Source: Opitutia bacterium (lineage in GTDB: Bacteria > Verrucomicrobiota > Verrucomicrobiia > Opitutales > UBA953). From it: a DNA stretch of 64,000 bases. Both the position numbers and the translations under genes were made by a program. This document shows, one piece after another, positions 9,646 to 19,593 of the stretch (positions are counted from its first letter, which is position 1; every line of letters begins with the position of its first letter). The stretch is from the NCBI GenBank assembly GCA_003569165.1, contig BGOI01000001.1, forward strand, positions 208,501 to 272,500. The letters run 5' to 3'. A model generated the notes under the pieces. It searched no databases and was not told where the DNA came from. It worked only from the letters and a program-made list of their open reading frames with translations.

Positions 9646-10581
9646 TTACGCCGCGCGGGGACGCAGAGCAAAGGCGCGCAGGGTACGCAGAAGGAACTGC
9701 TCGAAGGCAGCCACGACCTGGTAGTTGAGCTCCATGCGATGGCGGGCGTCCTCGAGGTAGCCGACCGACAGCGCGACCTGTTCGGCGCAACCGGGATGGG
9801 TCCGGCCGATCAGCCGGAGCTTTTCCTCGACCGAGACGAGCATCCGCGCACGGACGCCGCGGCGGACGGACTCCTCGTAGGCGAGTTCGGCGTCATCCTC
9901 GTCCTCGTCGGTCGGCGGAGGCGGCGGCGCAGCCTTCAAGGCTTCGTCGACGAAGAGTTCGAGCAGCACCTCGAGCCGGGCGCACAGGGCGTAGAGCGGA
10001 ATGAAGACCTCGGAGACGCGCGCCGTCGGCGAAGCCGGACCCTTGACCATGCGGGCGAGCAGTTTCTCCATCTCCCGCAGCCAGTCGGACCAGGAGGGGT
10101 CGGCCAGCACGGGAGCATCGCCGGCGACATGGAAACGCAGGCAGCGGCTCAGGATCGTCGGGAGGACGCGATAATAATTAGCTGTCTGGAGAATGATGAG
10201 CGTACCGGGCGGAGGCTCCTCGAGCGTCTTCAGGAAAGCATTGGCGGAATCGGGCTGAAAACGGTCGGGCTCATTGACAATCACGACGCGGTGCGGCGAC
10301 AGGGAACTCAGACGGAGCGCGGCGACGACCTCGAGCGTGTTATCGATGGTGATGCGGCGCGACTTCTTCGCTGGGCGCAGCACGCGGCAATCCGGATGGC
10401 TTAGCGGGTCGGCCTCGCCGAGATGCAGCGCGGCGAGCTGTTCCGCGGCGCGGGCTAGCACGGTACCGTCGGCGCCGGTGAGCAGGACGGCGTGCGGCAT
10501 GCGACCCTCGGCGCGGGCACGGGCCAGCACCTTGAGGACCGGGAGGTCAGCGAGGTTACCGGAAGCGGCGGGCGATTTCAT
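9646..10581 (-). CDS. holB: DNA polymerase III delta' subunit
   Basis: HAVLLTGADG...RVVIVNEPDRFQPDSANAFLKTLEEPPPGTLIILQTANYYRVLPTILSRCLRF; overlaps tmk. Confidence 0.85.
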   Translation of the reverse strand: MKSPAASGNLADLPVLKVLARARAEGRMPHAVLLTGADGTVLARAAEQLAALHLGEADPLSHPDCRVLRPAKKSRRITIDNTLEVVAALRLSSLSPHRVVIVNEPDRFQPDSANAFLKTLEEPPPGTLIILQTANYYRVLPTILSRCLRFHVAGDAPVLADPSWSDWLREMEKLLARMVKGPASPTARVSEVFIPLYALCARLEVLLELFVDEALKAAPPPPPTDEDEDDAELAYEESVRRGVRARMLVSVEEKLRLIGRTHPGCAEQVALSVGYLEDARHRMELNYQVVAAFEQFLLRTLRAFALRPRAA

Positions 10582-11185
10582 GCCAGATCTCCTCTTCGAT
10601 AACTTCGGGCGGGCGGGCGGCGTCGACCACGAAGAAACGCGCCGGCTCCTCCTTCGCGAGCGTGTGGTAAAGGTCGCGTACCTTTCGGTGGAAATCAGCG
10701 CCGAGGACCTCGAATCGGTCGGCTTGGCCATGGTCGCGCACCGAGGCACGGCCGAGACCGCGGGAAGAGTCGAGGTCGAGCAGGACGGTCAGGTCCGGGC
10801 GGACGGCCCCGCAGGCGAGGCGATTGGCGGATTCGATGAGCGCGCGGTCGAGGCCCCGGCCGCCCGACTGATAGGCAACCGTGGAGTCGATAAAACGGTC
10901 GCAGAGCACGACCTGGCCGGAAGCGAGGGCCGGCGCGATGACCTCGGCGACGAGCTGAGCGCGGCAGGCCGCGAAGAGGAGGGCCTCAGCGGCCGGCTGG
11001 ATGACCGAGCCAGGGTGTTTGAGGACATCCCGCATCTTCTCGCCAAAGGGCGTACCGCCGGGCTCACGGAGGCTAAGCACCCCCTCACCGGAAGCACGGA
11101 GACGATCCGCCAGACGGGTCAGCTGCGTGGACTTTCCCGCGCCTTCCCCTCCTTCAAATGTGATGAATTTACCGGCGATCGGCAT
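10556..11185 (-). CDS. tmk: Thymidylate kinase
   Basis: GKFITFEGGEGAGKSTQ...LREPGGTPFGEK...CDRFIDSTVAYQSGGRG. Confidence 0.95.
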   Translation of the reverse strand: MPIAGKFITFEGGEGAGKSTQLTRLADRLRASGEGVLSLREPGGTPFGEKMRDVLKHPGSVIQPAAEALLFAACRAQLVAEVIAPALASGQVVLCDRFIDSTVAYQSGGRGLDRALIESANRLACGAVRPDLTVLLDLDSSRGLGRASVRDHGQADRFEVLGADFHRKVRDLYHTLAKEEPARFFVVDAARPPEVIEEEIWHEIARRFR

Positions 11186-11212
11186 GCGTTCTCAAGATGC
11201 CCGCCGAAAGGC

Positions 11213-12361
11213 TCAAAGCGAGCGGAGAAACCCTCTGCGAATAAAAAGGCCCGGCATCAGCCGGGCCTTTCCAAAGGAAGAGAAGGTCTTAGACGCCGCT
11301 GGGGTGATCTGCTTCTGCTCGACCGTGCGGTCGACGTTATCGGTGATCTTCTTAAGGGTGTCGTCGAGGGACGAGCTTCCACCGGTGGTAGTGGTGGTCG
11401 GTCCGTTAGGAGCACCAGGCTTACCCTTGACGACGGGAACCGGCGCCTGATCGGTGATCACCGTGACGTAGCGCTTGTCCGGGGCAACGCCGGGGCCATT
11501 CGGGAACATCTGCGCGCGGGTCGGCATGGTCTGAGCCATGGCGTTGATGGTCGTGGCGACTTCGACGTTCAACGTGGAGTTCGCACCGAGCAGAGCGGCG
11601 ATCGCCGCCATGTCTTCGGCCGGAATCGGGTAGACCATGATCTGGATCGGATTGGAGAGGACGGCCAGCGTAGCCGCAGAAAGAGCGGGGGGCTTGGGCG
11701 CGCCCGGAGCGGCGGCAGAAGCCTTGGTGAGGATGTCGATGAGGGCGGCGGAGGCGACGGCACTGGAGGCCTGCATGCCGGGCTCGACGGTGACCGGACC
11801 GGCGTTGGAGCTGAAGACGGTGGTCTCGACGGAACCGCGAACGCAATCAACGACGATGCGTCCGATACCATCAGGGCCGACGCGATACTCGACGGTGAAG
11901 ACCGTACCGCGAATGCGGACGAGGCCAGCCGGAGTCTTGACGGTGAAAGTCGAAAGGGCGTTCAGCTTACGGACTTCGCCGATGATCTTGCCACGCGGCA
12001 CTTCGAGTTCGGTAACGGACGGGCTCGGGTCTTTCTCGATTTGGCGGTACGGATCAGTAATGTCGGCGGAAGGAACCTGACGGAAAGTGCGCAGCTGGAG
12101 CAGGGTGTTCGGCGTAAGCACGACGGAAGCTCCGTTGGAGAACACGAGTTCGGCGGTGGAATTGACGCCGGTCTCGACGAGGGAGCCTTCCTGGAAGGTC
12201 GCGCCGTTCGCGAGGGGCTTACGCTGGGCCTTGGCGTCGATGATGGTGACGGTGCCGCTGACTTTACCGACCTGGACCTTGCCGCTCTGGAGGGCCGCGG
12301 AAGAAAGGATAGGGAGGAGCGCAAAGGCAACCATTCCTAGGTGCTTGAAAAAGGAACTCAT
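11213..12361 (-). CDS. FecR-domain exported protein
   Basis: Signal peptide; KVQVGKVSGTVTIIDAKAQRKPLANGATFQEGSLVETGVNSTAELVFSNGASVVLTPNT..; the ORF 3' end probably artefactual (see findings), true stop may be 11289. Confidence 0.8.
   Translation of the reverse strand: MSSFFKHLGMVAFALLPILSSAALQSGKVQVGKVSGTVTIIDAKAQRKPLANGATFQEGSLVETGVNSTAELVFSNGASVVLTPNTLLQLRTFRQVPSADITDPYRQIEKDPSPSVTELEVPRGKIIGEVRKLNALSTFTVKTPAGLVRIRGTVFTVEYRVGPDGIGRIVVDCVRGSVETTVFSSNAGPVTVEPGMQASSAVASAALIDILTKASAAAPGAPKPPALSAATLAVLSNPIQIMVYPIPAEDMAAIAALLGANSTLNVEVATTINAMAQTMPTRAQMFPNGPGVAPDKRYVTVITDQAPVPVVKGKPGAPNGPTTTTTGGSSSLDDTLKKITDNVDRTVEQKQITPAASKTFSSFGKARLMPGLFIRRGFLRSL
11245..11270 (-). terminator. Rho-independent terminator
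   Basis: 11-bp stem AAAGGCCCGGC/GCCGGGCCTTT with T-run on the minus strand; lies inside the nominal FecR ORF end. Confidence 0.8.
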
Positions 12362-12423
12362 AGAGACTGTGGGGAAAGGGAAAACTAACCCAGCGAGGAA
12401 CCGAGGCAACCCCTTTAAAACAA

Positions 12424-12448
12424 AAAGACCCCAAAAACGGGGGTCTTT
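12424..12448 (-). terminator. Rho-independent terminator downstream of pfp
   Basis: AAAGACCCC/GGGGTCTTT stem, followed by T-rich tract on minus strand. Confidence 0.8.
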
Positions 12449-12471
12449 GTTCACAACCGGAACGGTCAGAT

Positions 12472-13773
12472 TCAGGCCGTGACGTACTTCTCGAGGCGGC
12501 GCTGGACGGCGATTGCGGAGAGCTGGGCGTACTTCGGAAGTCCCTGATCGTAAGGAAGTTGCATTTCACCCTGAATGAGGGGAAGCGCGTAGCGCACGAA
12601 GTCCGGGTGGATGGACATCTTGTCTTCACCAATCCACTTTTCCGGGAAGACCTTCACGCCGTTGGCGATCTGGTCGAGCGGGGCGAGCATGGTCTGGACA
12701 GCGTAGTTTTCCTTTTCGGAGCGGGTCAGGATCACCATCTTGCCGGACTCGCCTTCGAGGGCGGCCTTGACGGCGGCGCCACCACAGAGTTCGGCTTCAT
12801 CGACGTCGGTCTTCGAAGCGTTGTGCGAAGCGGCGCGTTGGGTGATGCCGAGCTTGGAAGAGCGGGCCTTCACGCCATCGAAGCGGGATTCGACGAGGGT
12901 ACGGAGGTATTCGCCGGCGCCGCCGAGGACGGCGTGACCGAATGCGTCGGTGCTGGAGGTGTCGGCGCCGAGGTAGTTGCCGGTGGCGTCCTGGACGCCC
13001 TCGGAGACCACGACGAAGCAGTGACCGTTGCCCTTGAGGACTTCTTCGACGCGGCGGATGAAGTTGTCGGCATTGAAGGCGACTTCCGGGAGCAGCACGA
13101 TGTGCGGCGCGGTATTGTTGTAGTGGGTATTCTTGACGGACTTGTCTTCGCCCTTGTCGCGGCGCTGCGCGAGGACGGACGAAGCGGCGATCCAGCCGGC
13201 GTTGCGGCCCATGACTTCAAGGATGGAGACGAAGTCGTTCTGGCCCATGGCGGCGTTATCGAGAGCGGTCTCACGGATGGTCACGCCAATGTGCTTGGCG
13301 ACGGAGCCGAAGCCAGGGCAGTGGTCGGTGAGCGGGAGGTCGTTATCGATGGTCTTCGGCACGCCGACGACGCGGAGTTCGTAGCCGCGCTCTTTAGCGA
13401 GGGCGTCGATCTTGGCGGCGGTGTCCTGAGAGTCGTTGCCACCGATGTAGTGGAAGTAGCGGATGTTGTGCGCCTCGAAGACCTGGAGGATGCGGTCGAA
13501 GTCTTCGGTCTTCTTCACCTTGTAGCGGCAGGTGCCGAGGGCGGCGCCGGGCGTGTGACGGAGGGCGCGGAGGGTCTGCTGGGACTCGGCGGCGAGGTCG
13601 ACGAGCTCTTCGTTCAGGATGCCCTGGATACCATTGAGGCCACCATAGATTTCGACGATTTCGTCCTCATGCTTGAGCGCTTCCGAGATCACCCCGGCGA
13701 GGCTAGCGTTGATGACGGGGGTCGGACCGCCGCTCTGCGCGACGAGAAGATTGCCAATGAGAGGAGAAGACAT
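12472..13773 (-). CDS. pfp: 6-phosphofructokinase, PPi-dependent type
   Basis: LLVAQSGGPTPVINASLAGV...YIGGNDSQDTAAKI...GVPKTIDNDLPLTDHCPGFGS; GGNDS and PKTIDND are typical of the PPi-type active site. Confidence 0.85.
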   Translation of the reverse strand: MSSPLIGNLLVAQSGGPTPVINASLAGVISEALKHEDEIVEIYGGLNGIQGILNEELVDLAAESQQTLRALRHTPGAALGTCRYKVKKTEDFDRILQVFEAHNIRYFHYIGGNDSQDTAAKIDALAKERGYELRVVGVPKTIDNDLPLTDHCPGFGSVAKHIGVTIRETALDNAAMGQNDFVSILEVMGRNAGWIAASSVLAQRRDKGEDKSVKNTHYNNTAPHIVLLPEVAFNADNFIRRVEEVLKGNGHCFVVVSEGVQDATGNYLGADTSSTDAFGHAVLGGAGEYLRTLVESRFDGVKARSSKLGITQRAASHNASKTDVDEAELCGGAAVKAALEGESGKMVILTRSEKENYAVQTMLAPLDQIANGVKVFPEKWIGEDKMSIHPDFVRYALPLIQGEMQLPYDQGLPKYAQLSAIAVQRRLEKYVTA

Positions 13774-13866
13774 GGGAGTGAACGAGTTGAAAAGTGGGTT
13801 GTGGGAAGCCCCACCCCCCTTGGCAACACGGAAAACCCTCCCCTGCCCGCACCCCCCAATTAAGGC

Positions 13867-15297
13867 CTACAAAATGCGTCCGGCTTTGACCTGGGCCGAC
13901 TCGGGGACCTTCTGGGTCCACGCCGCAGCCTGCTTCACGAAAGCGTCCACCTGGGCACCGGCGGAACCGGTCAGCTCGCCCGCCTTGGTCACGGCGTCGA
14001 GAAGGACGGACTTCGGGAGGCGGAGGCGGCTGTCGGCCGCGAGGCGTTCAACGAGGTCATTGCGCTCGGTCTTACCCGAACGGAGGTCCTTGGCGACGGC
14101 GACCGCATGCTCCTTGATGGCCTCGTGGGCCTCTTCGCGACCCGCACCAGCCTTGACGGCCTCCATAAGGAAAGTCGTCGTGAGGAGGAACGGGAGGTAG
14201 TGGCGCGACTCGCGCTCGATGACGGGGCGATTGACCTCCATCTGGCCGAGCACGGTGAGGAAGGCCTCGAAGAGACCGTCGATGGCCAGGAAGGCGTCCG
14301 GCAGCAGCACGCGGCGCACGACGGAACAAGAGACGTCGCCTTCGTTCCACTGTTCGCCGGAGAGCGACGCTGCCATCGCGAGGTGACCGCGGAGGATCAC
14401 GTGGAAGCCGTTGATGCGCTCGCAGGTGCGGGCATTCATCTTGTGCGGCATAGCAGACGAGCCGACCTGGCCAGGGAGGAAGCCTTCGCTAGCGAGCTCG
14501 TGGCCAGCCATCAGGCGGAGGGTCTTCGCGAAGGACGACGGACCAGAAGCGGCGGAAAGCAGCGCGGCCACGACTTCCATGTCCATCGAACGCGGGTAGA
14601 CCTGGCCAACGGCGCCGAGGGAGTGCGGGATGCCGAGGTGCGCGAGTACGCGGCCCTCGAGCTGGGAGACCTTGGCGATGTCGCCGGAGAAAAGCGTGAG
14701 CTGGTCGAGCTGCGTGCCGACGGCACCCTTGAGCCCGCGAGCAGCGAAGGCGGCCAGCGCGGCGTCGACCTGCGCGATCCCGCGGAGGCATTCTTCGCCG
14801 AACATCGCCCAGCGCTTGCCGACGGTGGTGGGCTGCGCGGCGACGTTGTGCGTGCGGGCGGCGATGAGGACGTCCCGGTCGAGCTGCGCGCGACGGGCGA
14901 GCGCGGCGAGCGCGGCCACGCCCTTGGCGCGGACGAGCTGAAGTGAGCGGAAGACCTGGAGCTGCTCGACGGATTCGGTGAGATCGCGGCTGGTCAGTCC
15001 CTTGTGGACATGCTGGTGGCCGGCGAGGGCGCAGAACTCGTCGATGCGCGCCTTGACGTCGTGACGGGTCTCTTCCTCGCGCTTACGGATGGATTCAAAG
15101 TCGACCTGGTCCTTGACCTTCTCGTAGGCGGCGAGCGCCGCGGTGGGGATATCGAGGCCGAGGTCGCGCTGGGCCTTCATGACGGCGATCCAATATTCGC
15201 GCTCGAGGACCACGCGGCCACGGGTGGACCAGACGGCCTTCATCGCCGGGGAGGCGTAGCGATCGGCGAGGACATTAGGGACGTTATCGGATTCCAT
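13867..15297 (-). CDS. purB: Adenylosuccinate lyase
   Basis: SSAMPHKMN signature; TSRDLTESVEQLQ; 476 aa. Confidence 0.92.
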   Translation of the reverse strand: MESDNVPNVLADRYASPAMKAVWSTRGRVVLEREYWIAVMKAQRDLGLDIPTAALAAYEKVKDQVDFESIRKREEETRHDVKARIDEFCALAGHQHVHKGLTSRDLTESVEQLQVFRSLQLVRAKGVAALAALARRAQLDRDVLIAARTHNVAAQPTTVGKRWAMFGEECLRGIAQVDAALAAFAARGLKGAVGTQLDQLTLFSGDIAKVSQLEGRVLAHLGIPHSLGAVGQVYPRSMDMEVVAALLSAASGPSSFAKTLRLMAGHELASEGFLPGQVGSSAMPHKMNARTCERINGFHVILRGHLAMAASLSGEQWNEGDVSCSVVRRVLLPDAFLAIDGLFEAFLTVLGQMEVNRPVIERESRHYLPFLLTTTFLMEAVKAGAGREEAHEAIKEHAVAVAKDLRSGKTERNDLVERLAADSRLRLPKSVLLDAVTKAGELTGSAGAQVDAFVKQAAAWTQKVPESAQVKAGRIL

Positions 15298-15317
15298 CGG
15301 TTTGAAAGGGGTTTATA

Positions 15318-16487
15318 TCACGCGGAACGCTTCACGGCAAGCGCTCGAAGGAACATCGCGCGGACGGAGGACTCGTCCTCGCCACGATTAGAAGCGTCAA
15401 AACAGTCGGCACAGGCGAGCTGGAGGTCGACAAGTTCGGCGAGGGTGTAGCGGGCCGCGGCCGGCGCGACCTTGTTGCTCACGTACCAAGCGTTCTGCGA
15501 GAAGAGATTGGCGGAAGACTTCGCGGCGGACCCGAAAGTCGGGCCATGGCGGCCGCTGGCGGCCTCGAACTGCCCCTTAGGCAGACCCGCATCGCTGACG
15601 CGGAAATCGCCAGAGTCGGCGAGGCAGCGGATCTGGATGAGGAGTCGCAGGCGGTTCTGCAGGACGATGAGGAGCGGACGGCTGGAATCCTCGTTGAAGA
15701 AATATCGGTCGAGCGACTCCATCCCCCACTTCAAGTCGCGGGCGGCAAGCGCCTCAATGGGCTCGAAGAATTCACCTTCACCGAAGGTGGGGACAATCAG
15801 ATGGACGTCGGCTTCCTTGATAGTGCCGCCGGCGCCGACGTACGTCGCCAGCTTCTCGACTTCGCCGAGCACGAGGCGCGTCGACTGCCCGACGCGTCCG
15901 ACGAGAACCTCAGGTACGCCGCGTTCGAACTTCACGCCGAGGGTCTTGAAACGCTCGACCGCCAGTGCGACCTGCGCGTCGGCCTGCGCATCGCCCTTAT
16001 CGAACGGGCTCTTGGACGGTGAAGCATGCAAAATGAAATCGGTCGCCTCTGACTTGAGGTTAGCCAGGTCCTTGCGACGTCCGTCGTAAGGCGTGGCGGA
16101 GATGATGATCGAGACGGCGGGATCGGACTCCACGACGACCTTCAGCATGTTCGCGAGGCTCTCCTTCACTTCCTCCGACTTGGCTTGGACGGAATCGGAG
16201 ACGAGGTTGAGGTTGCGCAGCCAGATGACGCGCTTACTGCCGAACATCGAGAGGGTCTTCACCGATTCGGTGAACTGCACCTCGAGCACCCGGGCGTCGT
16301 CGACGCGGATGATCTGGCCCGTGATGACCTCGGCCTCGGCATCCGCGCCAGCGGCCTTCTTGGCCTTCTCGAAACAGGCGCGCCCGTCCTGATCGACGAG
16401 GAATTCGTCCTTACCTGCGATGATGGCGAGATAACCGGGCACGCGCCTAATCTTCCTCCCTGCCCCCTCGTGGCAATCCTTTGTCAT
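15318..16487 (-). CDS. holA: DNA polymerase III delta subunit
   Basis: Domain order of HolA (Rossmann-like N-terminus ..LSMFGSKRVIWLRNLN.., C-terminal LVDLQLACADCFDASNRGEDE). Confidence 0.8.
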   Translation of the reverse strand: MTKDCHEGAGRKIRRVPGYLAIIAGKDEFLVDQDGRACFEKAKKAAGADAEAEVITGQIIRVDDARVLEVQFTESVKTLSMFGSKRVIWLRNLNLVSDSVQAKSEEVKESLANMLKVVVESDPAVSIIISATPYDGRRKDLANLKSEATDFILHASPSKSPFDKGDAQADAQVALAVERFKTLGVKFERGVPEVLVGRVGQSTRLVLGEVEKLATYVGAGGTIKEADVHLIVPTFGEGEFFEPIEALAARDLKWGMESLDRYFFNEDSSRPLLIVLQNRLRLLIQIRCLADSGDFRVSDAGLPKGQFEAASGRHGPTFGSAAKSSANLFSQNAWYVSNKVAPAAARYTLAELVDLQLACADCFDASNRGEDESSVRAMFLRALAVKRSA

Positions 16488-16500
16488 TCGCAGGCCCGGA

Positions 16501-16796
16501 GACAGGCCTACAAGGTGTCTGCGGTTAGCGGTAAGCGGATAGCGGTAAGGCTGAACACACGGGCCTCTGGTCTCGGCGTCCAGGTTCCAGATACGGGCTA
16601 GCAGGCACGGATACGGACCCGGAATAGGGAATCAAACCGCCATCCGTCATCTGTCATCGATGCAACCATCTACCCCAGCCCTAACCCCTATTTCAATTCA
16701 GTCCTCCATTCAGACCTCAACGCAGACCTCAACTCAGTCCTCCAAATACAAACCATCCGCCAACCGCCAACACCCTCGGCGGCCGGCAGGCCGCCG
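16501..16796. repeat. Intergenic low-complexity repeat mosaic
   Basis: GCGGTTAGCGGTAAGCGGATAGCGG; CCATCCGTCATCTGTCATC; ATTCAGTCCTCCATTCAG; CCGCCAACCGCCAA; related modules recur at 19597-19925 and 39540-39720. Confidence 0.6.
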
Positions 16797-18077
16797 TCAG
16801 GCGCCGTGGATGAGGTCTTCGACGCGGTACTTGTTCAGCTGACGGCGCATGAAGTCCAAGGCGGTGTTCACGGCGCGCAGCTTGACCTGACGGCGGTCGC
16901 CCGGGAGGACGACGCGACGAGACCAAACACCGGCGGGGGAGGCATAGCCAATATAGACGGTGCCGACCGGGTCGGCATCGGTACCACCGCCGGGTCCGGC
17001 GTAGCCGGTCACGGAGATGGCGTAGTCGGAGCCGAATTTCTCAATGGCGCAGGTGGCCATGGCAGCCGCGCATTCGGCCGAGACGGCACCGTGCTGGGCG
17101 ATCAGGCACTCGGGGATGCCGAGCAGGTTGACCTTGGCGTCGTTGGCGTAACAAACCGCCGAACCAGCGAAGACCTTGGAGGCGCCGGGTACGTCGGTGA
17201 AAGAATTGGCAAGCAGGCCGCCGGTGCAGGACTCGGCGAGGGCCACGGTGCGCTCCATGCTACGCAGCTGCTCGACGACGAGCGAAGCGAGGCAGGCGTG
17301 GCCGGTGCAGACGAAGTCATGGCCGACGGCGTCTCGCACTTGGCGGGCGACGTGGCAAAGGTCGTCGGCGGTGAAGCCACTACCAGCGGAAGAGATGCGG
17401 GCATCAACGACGCCGGTGTGCGTGCCGAAGGAAAGCACCATCCCCGGCTTGAGGAACGGGCGGACAATCGCTTCGAGTGGCACGGCGCCAATCCCGAAGG
17501 TACGGACCTGCACGTAGGCTTCGCCCTGACAAGCGCAACCGACATCACGGAGACGCGGGATGACTTCCTCTTCGAACATCGGACGGAGTTCGAGCGTCGG
17601 ACCAGGCAACATCACGAGGGCCTTGCCATCGCGATGATAGAAGACGCCGGGGGCGGTGCCGCGCGGATTGGGCAAGGCCTCGGCACCGGCTGGGACGAAG
17701 CACTGACTGAGATCCGCTTCGGAAAGTTTGCGACCGATCAGCTTGAAGCGCTCGCGCAGCGCGGCCTCGGCGGACGGCACATGCTCAAGCTTCAGCCCGA
17801 GCGCGGAGGCGATGGCGGCGCGCGTGTAGTCGTCGGAGGTCGGACCGATGCCGCCGGTGGTGACGATCAGATCGTAGGCACCCCAGGCTTCGCCGACCTC
17901 ACGGGCAATCTCCTTGGCATTATCGCGGACGACGATCGACCGGGTGATGGGCAATCCGCGGCGGGCGAGGTGCTCGCCCAGCCAGAGGAGGTGGCCGTTC
18001 TCGCGGATACCGTCCAACAGCTCGTCGCCCACGTTAATGACGAGGACCTGACGAGGGCGGCTGTTGCAGGAAAGCAT
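16797..18077 (-). CDS. cinA: CinA family nicotinamide-nucleotide amidohydrolase / competence-damage protein
   Basis: VGDELLDG...TTGGIGPTSDD...LAESCTGGLLA...SVTGYAGPGGGT; 426 aa. Confidence 0.93.
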   Translation of the reverse strand: MLSCNSRPRQVLVINVGDELLDGIRENGHLLWLGEHLARRGLPITRSIVVRDNAKEIAREVGEAWGAYDLIVTTGGIGPTSDDYTRAAIASALGLKLEHVPSAEAALRERFKLIGRKLSEADLSQCFVPAGAEALPNPRGTAPGVFYHRDGKALVMLPGPTLELRPMFEEEVIPRLRDVGCACQGEAYVQVRTFGIGAVPLEAIVRPFLKPGMVLSFGTHTGVVDARISSAGSGFTADDLCHVARQVRDAVGHDFVCTGHACLASLVVEQLRSMERTVALAESCTGGLLANSFTDVPGASKVFAGSAVCYANDAKVNLLGIPECLIAQHGAVSAECAAAMATCAIEKFGSDYAISVTGYAGPGGGTDADPVGTVYIGYASPAGVWSRRVVLPGDRRQVKLRAVNTALDFMRRQLNKYRVEDLIHGA

Positions 18078-18123
18078 TTGCGGAAACGGGGTGCCTGAGC
18101 AGGGTTAACGAACCAGGCCCAAA

Positions 18124-19593
18124 ATGCAAACCGACCGGGAAGAACTTTCGCCCAAGGCCAAGGCCCGGCGTGCCCCCCATACCCCAGGCGTCTACCTGAT
18201 GAAGGACGCCGCGGGGCTGGTGGTCTATGTCGGCAAGGCCAAGGACCTGAAGAAGCGCCTGGCCTCCTATTTCGTACCCCGCCAGCGGATGACCCCCAAG
18301 GTGGCCGCGATGATGGACACGGTGGCCGACATGGAGTGGCACGAGGTCCGGTCCGAGACCGAGGCCCTCCTTTTAGAAGGGAAGCTGATCAAACGCTGGC
18401 GTCCCCGCTGGAATATCCTCTTCCGCGACGACAAGCAGTTCCCTCAGGTCCGGGTCGACCTCGCCGACGCCCTCCCGAAGTTCCGCATCGTCCGCGCCCG
18501 TACCACCGATGCCTGCCGCTATTTCGGTCCCTTCCCGCACCAGCAGGCCGTCCGCCGCACGCTCAACGAGATGCGCAAGAAGTTCGGCATCCTCCTCGCC
18601 GACAGCACACCGACCGCGCTGCCCGACGGCACGTGGAAACTTTACGACGACGCCCGCTCCGAGATCCAGAAGCACGCCAACGTGGTGACGGCCGAGGAAT
18701 ACGCCGCCCGCGTGACCGAGGCCTGCGCCTTCCTCGAAGGCAAGGTCGAGAGCTGGGGCGAACAGGTCGAAGCCGACATGCGCAAGGCCGCCGCCGACCG
18801 TGACTACGAAAAAGCCGCGAGCCTGCGCGACCTGCTCGATGCACTGAAGCGCACGACGGAGAAATCCCGCCGCTTCCTTCGCGAGAACCCCCTGCCCCGC
18901 CGCGACGAAGCAGGCGCCCTGACCTCACTCGCCGCCGCGCTCGGCCTCGAACGCCCGCCCGCCACGGCGGAGTGCTTCGACATCTCGCACATCTCGGGCA
19001 CGCTCGCGGTCGCTTCGATGGTGCGCTTCGTCGACGGCCAAGCCGACAAATCCGGCTACCGGCGCTTCAAGATCAAGTCCTTCGAAGGCAATGACGACTT
19101 CCGCTCCATGCAGGAAGTGGTCGGCCGCCGCTACACCCGCCTGCACGAAGAACACCGAGCCTTCCCCGAACTGGTCATCATCGACGGCGGCCTCGGCCAG
19201 GTCGGGGCCGCGCTCGCGGCGTTCAAGGAACACGACCTCGCCCCGCCCCCACTCATCGGCCTCGCCAAGCGCGAAGAAACGATTGTCTTCCCCGATGGCC
19301 GCGAACTGAAACTGCCGCGGCATGATGTCGGGCTCGCGCTGCTCATGCGTATCCGCGACGAAGCCCACCGCTTCGCCAACGACTTCAACGCCGAACTCCG
19401 CAGCCGCAAACTGCGCGAGTCGCTGCTCGACGAGATGCCAGGGCTGGGGCCCAAGCGCAAAGACGCCCTGCTCGCACACTTCGGGAGCATCCAGAAACTG
19501 CGCAAGGCCACCGTCGAAGAGATCGCCGAAGTCGCCGGCCTCAGCGACAAACTCGCCGGCGAAGTGAAAGCGTATCTGGAAGCGAGAGGGTGA
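18124..19593 (+). CDS. uvrC: Excinuclease ABC subunit C
   Basis: GVYLMKDAAGLVVYVGKAKDLKKRLASYF (GIY-YIG), UVR motif, C-terminal HhH. Confidence 0.93.
   Translation: MQTDREELSPKAKARRAPHTPGVYLMKDAAGLVVYVGKAKDLKKRLASYFVPRQRMTPKVAAMMDTVADMEWHEVRSETEALLLEGKLIKRWRPRWNILFRDDKQFPQVRVDLADALPKFRIVRARTTDACRYFGPFPHQQAVRRTLNEMRKKFGILLADSTPTALPDGTWKLYDDARSEIQKHANVVTAEEYAARVTEACAFLEGKVESWGEQVEADMRKAAADRDYEKAASLRDLLDALKRTTEKSRRFLRENPLPRRDEAGALTSLAAALGLERPPATAECFDISHISGTLAVASMVRFVDGQADKSGYRRFKIKSFEGNDDFRSMQEVVGRRYTRLHEEHRAFPELVIIDGGLGQVGAALAAFKEHDLAPPPLIGLAKREETIVFPDGRELKLPRHDVGLALLMRIRDEAHRFANDFNAELRSRKLRESLLDEMPGLGPKRKDALLAHFGSIQKLRKATVEEIAEVAGLSDKLAGEVKAYLEARG

Noticed and set aside
12559-13863. 434-aa plus-strand ORF
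   Set aside because: Antisense to pfp, which has clear catalytic motifs.
16660-16842. Short Ser/Thr/Gln-rich ORF (MQPSTPALTPISIQSSIQTSTQTSTQSS..)
   Set aside because: Produced by the ATTCAGTCCTC-type low-complexity repeat and runs into cinA; not supported as a protein.
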